A stretch of DNA of 64,000 nt, from contig JAFVFL010000019.1 in the NCBI GenBank assembly GCA_017475555.1, positions 1-64,000 on the forward strand, written 5' to 3'. Under the pieces are notes generated by a model. It saw only the letters and a program-made list of their open reading frames with translations. It ran no database searches and was not told where the DNA came from. The position numbers and the translations under genes are program-made. This DNA is from Ruminococcus sp. GTDB lineage: Bacteria; Bacillota; Clostridia; Oscillospirales; Ruminococcaceae. Positions 1 to 6,249 of this stretch are shown here, in pieces (positions within the stretch are counted from its first letter, which is position 1; every line of letters starts with the position of its first letter).

Positions 1-66
1 GAAACGCTGACCGGGAAGCTTGAAATGAATGGGAAAACTTATAACGTGACGTTAGAAGAGGCGTGA
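1..66 (+). CDS. C-terminal end of an unidentified protein (partial)
   Basis: Frame 1 is open from the first base and ends at TGA 64-66, giving the last 21 residues of a protein that begins outside the window. The tail is short and polar, ending NVTLEEA. A strong terminator follows immediately, which supports a real gene end. The family cannot be named from this piece. The gene converges on the cotJ genes, and the decayed end of cotJC overlaps it on the opposite strand. Confidence 0.55.
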   Translation, partial: ETLTGKLEMNGKTYNVTLEEA

Positions 67-228
67 TACGAAAGGCAGCGGTTTTGAGCCGCTGCCTTTT
101 TTATTGTCACAAATATATATCTTTTTGGTGTTTAGACCACCAAGCTGTGAAATAATGACCTTAGCAAGCTTAGGGTTCGGGTTCTTGATATTGACAGGAT
201 ATTGAAGCTTTTTCTCATATTGCCACAT
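52..228 (-). pseudogene. cotJC: Truncated spore coat protein CotJC (manganese-catalase family)
   Basis: Directly after cotJB, an AAAGGAG site precedes ATG at 228-226. The first 30 or so residues (MWQYEKKLQYPV, then IKNPNPKLAKVIISQLGG) match the start of CotJC, which is normally about 190 residues long and belongs to the Mn-catalase/ferritin-like family. After the GG near base 136 the match stops. The frame continues through unrelated sequence, crosses the terminator of the converging gene, and ends at TAA (54-52) after 58 codons. The metal-binding helices are therefore missing. Placement behind cotJA and cotJB makes the identification firm; the break looks like a recombination or deletion junction. 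Confidence 0.8.
71..102 (+). terminator. Intrinsic terminator of the partial left-end gene
   Basis: GGCAGCGG (74-81) pairs with CCGCTGCC (89-96) around a 7-base loop, followed by six T. Outer A/T pairs extend the stem. It sits 5 bases after the stop codon at 66. The reading frame of the truncated cotJC runs through it on the other strand. Confidence 0.9.
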
Positions 229-232
229 AACT

Positions 233-481
233 TCAGCTCCTTTCCCACGGCCACGGGTCAGCGATCCATGACCATGATTCTTCGCCGGAGGACTGCTCCG
301 GAGTGATAGGGCCGAATCTCTCGGTATATTCGCTCAGTGCCTCCTCACGGAGAGCCTTGTATCGGCGGAACATAGCCAGAGCACGGCGGCAGGTCGGGTG
401 CGTATCAAGGTAGAGATTGAGCTCCTTCAGAGTGAAGTCGTACTGTTTGATACGTGTCATGAGCCGCTGTCTGTCATTCAT
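233..481 (-). CDS. cotJB: Spore coat protein CotJB
   Basis: A protein of 82 residues whose motifs are typical of CotJB: a short helical N-terminus, YDFTLKELNLYLDTHP, then a YGP-like RFGPIT and a tryptophan-rich tail (WSWIADPWPWE). CotJ proteins are mother-cell products that build the spore coat. ATG 481 is chosen because GGAGGTGA lies 6 bases upstream; a GTG at 490 would add three residues and overlap the site. It overlaps the end of cotJA by 8 bases, and its stop overlaps the ribosome binding site of the truncated cotJC, so the three form one operon. Confidence 0.9.
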   Translation of the reverse strand: MNDRQRLMTRIKQYDFTLKELNLYLDTHPTCRRALAMFRRYKALREEALSEYTERFGPITPEQSSGEESWSWIADPWPWERS

Positions 482-755
482 CGCAGTCACCTCCCAGGAA
501 CGGGAATACGAGGTCGGGAAACAGTGTTCCGCAGCTCAGTGCCTTTTCATCGCTGAATACCTCTCCCCACTGCTGCACCGGAACATATGCCATTCCAAGC
601 GGAGTATGTGACGGGAAAACACTGCTTTTTGAAGCTTCAGAGCCTGCTGCGGACTTTGCAGCGTTTTCCGCAGAGGCTTTATTGAGGCTGTTTTCACGCT
701 CACGCAGTATTGCAGAGCCTGAGAGAGCCGAATCATCAAACAGATCAAGATTCAT
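474..755 (-). CDS. cotJA: Spore coat associated protein CotJA
   Basis: A protein of 93 residues. The C-terminal half carries the CotJA pattern: LGMAYVPVQQWGEVFSDEKAL, then GTLFPDLVFPFLGG. The N-terminal 45 residues are low-complexity and serine/alanine-rich. ATG 755 is chosen over the longer frame because AAAGGAGG sits just upstream. It is the first gene of the cotJ operon. Mother-cell (sigma-E type) control is expected for the family, but no convincing sigma-E promoter could be read. A perfect inverted repeat lies about 75 bases upstream. Confidence 0.85.
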   Translation of the reverse strand: MNLDLFDDSALSGSAILRERENSLNKASAENAAKSAAGSEASKSSVFPSHTPLGMAYVPVQQWGEVFSDEKALSCGTLFPDLVFPFLGGDCDE

Positions 756-826
756 ATTTTTTCCTCCTTTCATGCAGCCTGTGCTGCACATTGCAGCAGA
801 TTCCAAAGTATCTGAAGTCTGCTGTC

Positions 827-855
827 AGTCAGCGTGGTATTATTTGACGCTGACT
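827..855 (-). repeat. Inverted repeat in the cotJ leader
   Basis: AGTCAGCGT (827-835) and ACGCTGACT (847-855) form a perfect 9-base-pair inverted repeat with an 11-base AT-rich spacer. It lies between pulA and cotJA, 72 bases upstream of the cotJA start. It could be a leader hairpin or a dimeric operator. No T-run follows, so it is not a terminator. Confidence 0.5.
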
Positions 856-897
856 ACTGTAGTATATTCCCCGGAGGGATCTTGTGTTACATCAGAC

Positions 898-975
898 TTC
901 CTCATAAACTAAGCACACAGCCCCTTCCAGGATCTTTTGCCGTGTGCCGCACGTTAGTTTCCGGGTAAGTCTATT
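898..975 (-). repeat. Interspersed element, copy A
   Basis: This stretch resembles 6043-6110. The 49-base core (927-975) matches the other copy at 43 of 49 positions and all six differences are transitions. The flank TTCCTC..AAACT.AGC is also shared; a 14-base middle part is replaced by 4 bases in copy B. Read on the minus strand, two short stems (CCGG/CTGG and CGTG/CACG) stay paired in both copies through G-U pairs, whereas on the plus strand they would contain A-C clashes. This suggests a minus-strand RNA element or a small mobile repeat. It lies just after the pulA terminator. Confidence 0.6.
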
Positions 976-984
976 CAACAAAAT

Positions 985-1016
985 AAAGGAGCAGCTTCTT
1001 CCGCTGCTCCTTTTGT
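985..1016 (-). terminator. Intrinsic terminator of pulA
   Basis: AAAGGAGCAGC (985-995) and GCTGCTCCTTT (1003-1013) form an 11-base-pair stem with a 7-base loop, 20 bases beyond the pulA stop on the minus strand. The minus-strand 3' side ends in TTTATTTTGTTG. The plus side also has TTTTG, so it may act in both directions. Confidence 0.8.
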
Positions 1017-1035
1017 CATCTATAAATGTACCGGC

Positions 1036-2921
1036 TCAATCTCTGTATTTCACAAGAAGTATGCTCCTGCTGCGGCATACAGCCTTGCCGAAAACGCCGT
1101 ACAGAGGCTCATCAGAAGCCCTGTCCTTGTCGGCGTAGACTGCACCTGACACAACACGCTCAATGTCATGATTTGTCGGGTTCAGGATAAGCACGAACCT
1201 GCCTATCCACATCTCAAATGCACCCTCCCACAGATCCGCGAAGCTTATAGTATTACGCACCCCTTCACCGTCATGTATGCAGAATTCCCCGAATCTGTGC
1301 CGGATAGCGATAAGTCCCCTGTAGTAATCCACAGTGTCCCGGTGTTCAGTCATTCTGTCCCATTTCAGGCTGTTCACGCTGTCCGGTGAACGGTAGCTGT
1401 TGTGGTCGTAGCCGCCGCCCGGCAGCGGCTTGCTGCGGAGAAACTCCTGTCCAGCCTCTATGAACGGGATACCCTGCGAAAGCATGATAAGTGCCGCACC
1501 TATGCGGTCTGCGGCGATGATATCGCTCTCGGACGCACCGTGCATGGAGACCTTGAGCTTATCGTAGAACGTCAGATTGTCGTGAGCCTCTGCGTAGTTG
1601 ACAGTCTGTCTCGGCTCGTCAGCCCAGAGCCAGTCGCTCGGAATGCCGCTGTGACGCTGCCATACTCCGCCGCCCATAGCGTTTTTCAGCCGGAAGGCAA
1701 AGGCGTGGGGACTGCCGTTGACATAGCCGGAATCAGACTCGTGGAATGCACTTCCCTTGACCGAATCACGGAAATCATCAGAGAACATGGCGTATCCATG
1801 CAGCCTGCGGACGTTGTACTTTACGGCACGCCGCCCCTCATCGAGCGGAGAGCTGCCGCCTGTCCAGCCCTCACCATAGAGGATAATGGACGGGTTGATG
1901 TGTCTGAGCCGCATTGAAGCGTCGTTTAGCGTGTCGATATCAAGAAGTCCCATAAGGTCGAACCGGAAGCCGTCGAGCTTGTATTCCTTTGCGAGATAGC
2001 ACAGGCTGTCAACGATAGAGCGGCTCGCCATTTTTCTTTCAGAAGCAAATCATTTCCGCAGCCTGAGCCGTTTGAAAAGCTGCCGTCATGCTCGTGGCGG
2101 TAGTAGTAGCCGGGGCAGAGGATATTGAACGAGGACGTCTGCGTGCGGTAGGTGTGGTTGTACACCACGTCCATGATAATGCCAAGACCTTTTTTGTGGG
2201 CGGCAAGGACAAGCTCCTTCAGCTCCCTTACCCGCACAGCTCCGTCGTATGGGTCAGTCGAGTAAGACCCCTCCGGGACATTGTAGTTCTGAGGGTCATA
2301 GCCCCAGTTGAACTGCAGAGAATCGCTGCTTTCGTCAACAGTTGCAAAGTCTGCGACCGGAAGAAGATGTATATGCGTTATGCCGAGGTCGGCTATATAG
2401 TCAAGCCCTATCGTATCGCCTGAGGAATTGACGACGCCTTCCTCGGTAAAAGCCTTGAATTTCCCACGGTATCTGAATCCTCCGCTCTTGTCTGAGGAAA
2501 AGTCACGGACGTGCAGCTCATAGATAACAGCGTCAGTCGCCCGGTCGAGCTTTACCGGCTTGCTGTCAGCCCAGCCGTCGGGGTCAGTCCGTTTCAGGTC
2601 GAGCACCATGCCCATTTTTCCGTTGACACCGGCAGTACGTGCGTATATATCGATCGTCTCACGCACGCTGCCCTCGATACAGACTGCGTAGGTATAGTAA
2701 ATGCCGTCGAGATCGCCGGGTACGGGGACAGACCAGACGCCGCCGGTCGGTATCATATCGTACACTGCAAATGGCTTGGTATCGGTGCAGCTGCGGTATA
2801 GCCGGACGGCGATACCGTCGGCAGTAGGAGCCCACACCCGGAAGATAGTATGCTCCTTTGTGTACTCCGCACCGAGAGGGCCGTTATAGTAGAATTGTCT
2901 ATCAATTTCGCTGAATGTCAC
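1036..2921 (-). pseudogene. pulA: Type I pullulanase (GH13), frameshifted
   Basis: Two overlapping reading frames (2921-1926 and about 2049-1036) together encode one GH13 pullulanase of about 628 residues. The first part has an N-terminal CBM48-like beta domain (FRVWAPTADGIAVRLY) and the barrel motifs YDPQNYNVPEGSY and DVVYNHT. The second has DGFRFDLMGLLD (nucleophile Asp), LYGEGW (acid/base Glu) and EAHDNL. Near 2046-2053 one base is missing: with one base added the frame reads GCGND-x-ASERKMASRSIVDS, as in intact homologues. The start is GTG 2921 behind GAGGTGAT. The enzyme would debranch alpha-1,6 links in starch or glycogen inside the cell (no signal peptide). A sequencing error would look the same. 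Confidence 0.88.
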
Positions 2922-2955
2922 AAGATCACCTCATAGAATGATATGGTGTATATCA

Positions 2956-2964
2956 ATTATATCA
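2956..2964 (-). promoter_or_regulatory. Likely extended -10 promoter of pulA
   Basis: On the minus strand TGATATAAT (TG-n-TATAAT) lies 35 bases upstream of the GTG start. No good -35 is present at 17 bases. The surrounding GTGTATAT/ATATCAC is a loose palindrome that could be an operator. Confidence 0.45.
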
Positions 2965-3328
2965 CGAATGCAGATGAATATTGTGAACAAAATATGTACA
3001 ATTATGACCTTGTGTACAATTTTGTAGAATATCTAAAAAACTATAGTGCGGTTTTGTGAAACCTGACGAATACTGTCTTATGCCGTACTTATTTGCAGTG
3101 GGAAATATATAATAAAATATGTATTTAATATTTGATTTATCTTATCGGCAGGCGAATTTGCACAGACTGTACGGCCGGAAGCTTTGCATTTGCAGATAAT
3201 ATCGTATGAGGGACTGTCTGAGCTGCTTTTCGATCCGGCACCGGGATAAAAAGGTGCTGTGTGGGTGAAAAAAGGTGAAAATCTAAATATATTTTAACTT
3301 ATTCATAATTTCAAAAAGTTAAAAGAAC

Positions 3329-3359
3329 GGACTTTCGATTCAAAAGTTGTCGAAAGTCC
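3329..3359. repeat. Perfect 10-base-pair inverted repeat upstream of mraZ
   Basis: GGACTTTCGA (3329-3338) and TCGAAAGTCC (3350-3359) enclose an 11-base loop. It lies inside the roughly 710-base gap between pulA and mraZ. No T-run follows on the + strand; on the minus strand it is followed by a T-rich stretch, so it might terminate transcription running leftward or isolate the two genes. The gap also holds a GC-richer piece (3145-3250) that looks like decayed coding sequence but has no usable frame. Confidence 0.55.
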
Positions 3360-3404
3360 ATAAAAATTCAGAGAAAATATTGAGAAAATTATGCGATTTG
3401 TGAA

Positions 3405-3433
3405 TTGAAATCTGAACGGTTTTGAGTTATAAT
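3405..3433 (+). promoter_or_regulatory. Sigma-A promoter of mraZ and the division cluster
   Basis: TTGAAA (3405-3410), a spacer of exactly 17 bases, and TATAAT (3428-3433). It is the best match in the gap and points at mraZ, 200 bases downstream. GGTGA repeats with 10-base spacing begin right after the -10. Confidence 0.8.
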
Positions 3434-3442
3434 GATTAAAGA

Positions 3443-3460
3443 GGTGAAAACTGGTGATGA
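3443..3460 (+). promoter_or_regulatory. Candidate MraZ operator (GGTGA direct repeats)
   Basis: GGTGAAAA at 3443 and GGTGATGA at 3453 are direct repeats one helical turn apart, placed just after the -10 box where transcription should begin. A second set lies upstream: GGTG at 3253, 3264 and 3274 (the last two are GGTGAAAA, again 10 bases apart). MraZ proteins are known to bind short G-rich direct repeats with about 10-base spacing at their own promoters. The assignment is inference. Confidence 0.45.
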
Positions 3461-3632
3461 GATGTAATTTAACGTCACTCAGAGGCATTCACTGGTAAAT
3501 TTTTACTCAGAATCAGTGCTCAAAAGGCAAATTCTGTAAAATTCAAGTGAAAATGCTCCCGTTTCTGTTTTTACAGCTCTGACAGCTTCGGAACAGAGCA
3601 GAGATCTCAGAATTTTAAAAGGGGGGAGAGTC

Positions 3633-4064
3633 ATGAAAGAGCCGCTGTATGGTACCTATAATCCGAGTATCGACGCTAAAGGCCGCATGAGCTTCCCGAA
3701 CAAGCTCCGTGATATCCTCGGAGCGGAATTTTATCTCTGCGTCGGGCACGATGACAATTACATCGCAGTTTACTCTCCCGATGAATTTGAGAAGTATTGC
3801 GACAAGCTCAGATCCATCACCGGCGAGATAGGCACTCAGCTCAGAAGAGAGCTTCTTGCCGGAGCCGATAAGCAGATACCGGACAAGCAGGGAAGGATAT
3901 TCCTTGCTCAGCACCTGAGAGACTTCGCCGGGATAACCGACGATGTGACGATAGTCGGTGCTCTCCACAAGGCTGAGATTTGGAATACCGAGACCTACAA
4001 GAAGAGCCGGGGTACTGTTGATCCGGACGCTAAGAGGGCTGCACTTGACAGCATGATGCTGTAA
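3633..4064 (+). CDS. mraZ: Transcriptional regulator / division protein MraZ
   Basis: A protein of 143 residues, the usual family length, made of two tandem SpoVT/AbrB-like beta domains. Each carries the family signature: DAKGRMSFPNKLR near residue 13 and DKQGRIFLAQHLR near residue 89. MraZ forms a ring and binds DNA at the start of the dcw cluster, usually repressing it. It is the first gene here, 92 bases ahead of rsmH, with a strong AAGGGGGGAGA ribosome binding site. The spaced GGTGA repeats near its promoter are its likely target. Confidence 0.96.
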   Translation: MKEPLYGTYNPSIDAKGRMSFPNKLRDILGAEFYLCVGHDDNYIAVYSPDEFEKYCDKLRSITGEIGTQLRRELLAGADKQIPDKQGRIFLAQHLRDFAGITDDVTIVGALHKAEIWNTETYKKSRGTVDPDAKRAALDSMML

Positions 4065-4156
4065 TATATACTATTTAATTATAACACGCTGAAAGGCGGT
4101 TTGTCAAGTGTTTTACGGCTTTTTTACGAATTATTTTCCGGAAAGGCAGTGATGTC

Positions 4157-5152
4157 ATGGCTGACGGCAGCTTCATTCATATCCCGGTGCTGCTCAACGA
4201 GTGCATGGACGGGCTGAATGTCCGGCAGGACGGCTTCTACGCTGACTGTACGGCAGGCGGCGGCGGTCACAGCTCTGCGATCGCACAGCGTCTCGGTCAA
4301 AACGGCAGGCTCATTGCTCTTGACCGTGATCCCGATGCAGTTGAGGCGGCAGGAAAACGGCTCCGCTCCGGCGGATTTCCCTGTGAGATACAGGTGATAC
4401 ACCGCAATTATTCGGAGCTTCGCAGCGTTCTGCGGGAGCTGGGATATACAGAGAACGCAGTTCTCGACGGCGTACTTATGGATCTCGGAGTTTCTTCGCA
4501 CCAGCTCGATGAGGCGGAGAGAGGCTTCTCCTATCATGCTGACGCACCTCTCGATATGAGGATGAGCCAGGAGGGAGCGAGTGCGGCAGACCTTGTGAAT
4601 ACCCTCAGCGAGCAGCAGCTCTCGTCGATACTTTTTGAATTCGGCGAGGAGAAGTTCGCACGGAGGATAGCAGCCGGGATCGTCCGGGCAAGGGAAAATG
4701 ATCCGATAAGGACGACCGGTCAGCTTGCGGATATCGTCCGTGAGTGCGTTCCTCAGAAGGCACGGAGAGAGAAAAATCCATGTAAAAAAACCTTTCAGGC
4801 TGTCAGAATTGCTGTGAACGGCGAGCTTGACCATCTTTCAAGGGGTCTTGACGAGGCGTTTTTCAGTCTGAAGCCGGGCGGCAGACTTGCGGTCATAACC
4901 TTCCATTCGCTGGAGGACAGGCTCGTGAAGCAGAGATTCGCTTCATGGTGCAGAGGCTGTATTTGTCCGCCGGATTTTCCGCAGTGTGTGTGCGGAAGAA
5001 AACCGCTCGGAGCCTTGATAAACCGCAAGCCGATAGAGGCGTCAGCGGAGGAGGTCTCGGGCAACAACAGAAGCAGAAGTGCTAAGCTCAGAGTTATTGA
5101 AAGGCTTCCCGGCACAGATGATGATGCGGGGATCCCGGAGAGTATTTTCTGA
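4157..5152 (+). CDS. rsmH: 16S rRNA (cytosine-1402-N4)-methyltransferase RsmH
   Basis: A protein of 331 residues, family length 300-330. It begins FIHIPVLLNECMDGL and has the AdoMet-binding motif CTAGGGGHS near residue 32, then VLMDLGVSSHQLD, GFSYHADAPLDMRM and a C-terminal FHSLEDRLVK. The four cysteines around residue 290 (CRGCICPP..CVC) are common in Gram-positive members. It methylates C1402 in the ribosomal P site using AdoMet. The place between mraZ and the ftsL-like gene is the standard one. Confidence 0.97.
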   Translation: MADGSFIHIPVLLNECMDGLNVRQDGFYADCTAGGGGHSSAIAQRLGQNGRLIALDRDPDAVEAAGKRLRSGGFPCEIQVIHRNYSELRSVLRELGYTENAVLDGVLMDLGVSSHQLDEAERGFSYHADAPLDMRMSQEGASAADLVNTLSEQQLSSILFEFGEEKFARRIAAGIVRARENDPIRTTGQLADIVRECVPQKARREKNPCKKTFQAVRIAVNGELDHLSRGLDEAFFSLKPGGRLAVITFHSLEDRLVKQRFASWCRGCICPPDFPQCVCGRKPLGALINRKPIEASAEEVSGNNRSRSAKLRVIERLPGTDDDAGIPESIF

Positions 5153-5206
5153 GAAAGCACGCTCACAGTGTCGTTAAAAATCGGAAGCGTGAAGGGAGTG
5201 CTGGAT

Positions 5207-5746
5207 ATGGTGCCTGAAAGGGCTGACAGAGACAACACATATTCAGTGTCTCCGGGACTTGCTGAGTATCCTGAAAAGGAAGGGTTCTACAATACGGCGG
5301 CTGTAGATATCTCAGGCAGAGCCGGGAAGAGCCGGCAGGGCACAGCAGCCTCTGAGCCGGAATACAGCGGCGAAAGAACTCGTGCAAGCTCAGTTATCCT
5401 CGTTATCGTTGTGTGCGTTTTGGCAGGCGTTATGCTTGCGGGAGTGATATACAGCTTCAACCGCAGGAACAGCATATACAACGAGGTCAGCAAGAAGTCC
5501 GAGACTCTCGATCTTGCAGAGGCTGAGAATATCAGGCTGCATTCAGAGCTCGAAAGCAGGCTTTCGGCGAAGAATGTTGAGGATTATGCGGAAAATGTGC
5601 TCGGTATGCACAAGCTGGATTCCTCACAGATAAAGTATATAAAGATACAGACAGAGGACGTTGTGAGCATTCCGGAGCAGGACGATGGATTTCTGGCGAG
5701 GGTCAGGAAATTTTTCGAGAGCTGTGTGGAATATTTCAGAGGGTAG
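5207..5746 (+). CDS. ftsL: FtsL-like cell division protein
   Basis: A bitopic membrane protein of 179 residues: about 60 disordered cytoplasmic residues, one membrane segment (SSVILVIVVCVLAGVMLAGVI, near residues 64-84), then a coiled coil and the family-like end YAENVLGMHKLDSSQIKYI. FtsL joins DivIC and FtsQ/DivIB in the divisome and activates septal peptidoglycan synthesis. Position between rsmH and the PBP gene is the main support, since sequence conservation in this family is low. ATG 5207 is preferred (AAGGGAG 10 bases upstream) over a GTG at 5168 with no site. The long N-terminus is longer than usual. Confidence 0.8.
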   Translation: MVPERADRDNTYSVSPGLAEYPEKEGFYNTAAVDISGRAGKSRQGTAASEPEYSGERTRASSVILVIVVCVLAGVMLAGVIYSFNRRNSIYNEVSKKSETLDLAEAENIRLHSELESRLSAKNVEDYAENVLGMHKLDSSQIKYIKIQTEDVVSIPEQDDGFLARVRKFFESCVEYFRG

Positions 5747-5763
5747 AGCGAGTATAATATATA

Positions 5764-6023
5764 GAAATTGCTCTCCCGCAATTGAGCAGATAACGGCAGT
5801 CAAGAAATATACGCCGTGAATAAGTAGAACTTCTAACAGAACATGGAGATGCAGCGAGTGTTCGGAAGAGGGACTGTCCCCCCGGCTCATGGGCGAGATG
5901 TGAGCCGGGTGCGGATAGTCTCACCATATATTCGCCGTATCAGGCAAACAGAAAAAGACAGGACGTCCGTGCTGCGGACGTTCAGAGGCGGGGCAGCGGA
6001 GATACCCTGCCTTTTTGCTTTTT
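5764..6023 (+). ncRNA. Structured RNA candidate between ftsL and pbpB
   Basis: The gap 5747-6249 has no supported gene. Its first half is full of stems: AATTGC/GCAATT (5766-5783); ACGGC/GCCGT (5793-5817); a long arm with GACTGTCC (5872-5879) against GGATAGTC (5913-5920) and, inside it, CCCGGCTCA (5881-5889) against TGAGCCGGG (5901-5909); and ACGTCCG/CGGACGT (5963-5981). The last stem, GGCAG/CTGCC (5992-6011), runs into TTTTTGCTTTTT like a terminator. A TATAAT at 5753 without a clear -35 could start it. The arm plus flanking unpaired stretches recall 6S RNA, but I cannot confirm that; a long pbpB leader element is also possible. Confidence 0.5.
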
Positions 6024-6042
6024 ATCGGTCAGTATAACAGGA

Positions 6043-6110
6043 TTCCTCCGAAACTGAGCTGCCGGGATCTTTTGCCATGTACTGCACGTTGGTTTCCAGG
6101 TAAGTCTATT
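6043..6110 (-). repeat. Interspersed element, copy B
   Basis: Second copy of the element at 898-975. The shared core is 6062-6110 (43 of 49 bases identical, only transitions) and the TTCCTC..AAACT.AGC flank is kept, with a 10-base shorter middle. It lies 19 bases after the T-run of the RNA candidate and 16 bases before the -35 of the pbpB promoter. Strand is inferred from G-U-compatible stems on the minus strand. Confidence 0.6.
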
Positions 6111-6126
6111 TTTTACGTGTTTTTTA

Positions 6127-6155
6127 TTGACAATGCTTGTGTTATGGGGTAAAAT
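6127..6155 (+). promoter_or_regulatory. Sigma-A promoter of pbpB
   Basis: TTGACA (6127-6132), 17 bases, TAAAAT (6150-6155). The leader between it and pbpB is about 90 bases and very AT-rich, with short repeats of CTATA and an ATCAT/ATGAT inverted repeat near 6223-6241. Confidence 0.8.
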
Positions 6156-6249
6156 ATAAATGTGTATGCTTTTTTGGTTTCAGAGCTATACTATTATAAT
6201 AGCTATAATAACTATAATTACATGATCATAAACATATGATTATTCCGGG

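Noticed and set aside
2040..2056. Programmed frameshifting in pulA.
   Set aside because: No slippery heptamer or downstream stimulator is seen, and pullulanases are not known to use it.
3303..3488. A 61-codon AT-rich minus-strand frame upstream of mraZ.
   Set aside because: Phe/Ser/Asn-rich composition of non-coding AT-rich DNA, no ribosome binding site, and it covers the mraZ promoter.
5764..6023. T-box, SRP RNA, RNase P RNA or tmRNA.
   Set aside because: None of their hallmark sequences (T-box core, GGAAGGAAGCAGCC-like helix 8, GAGGAAAGTCC, tRNA-like ends) is present; 6S RNA remains open.
6178..6205. GGTTTCAGAGCTATACTATT resembles the start of type II-A CRISPR repeats.
   Set aside because: Only one copy, no spacers and no cas genes nearby; chance similarity in an AT-rich leader.
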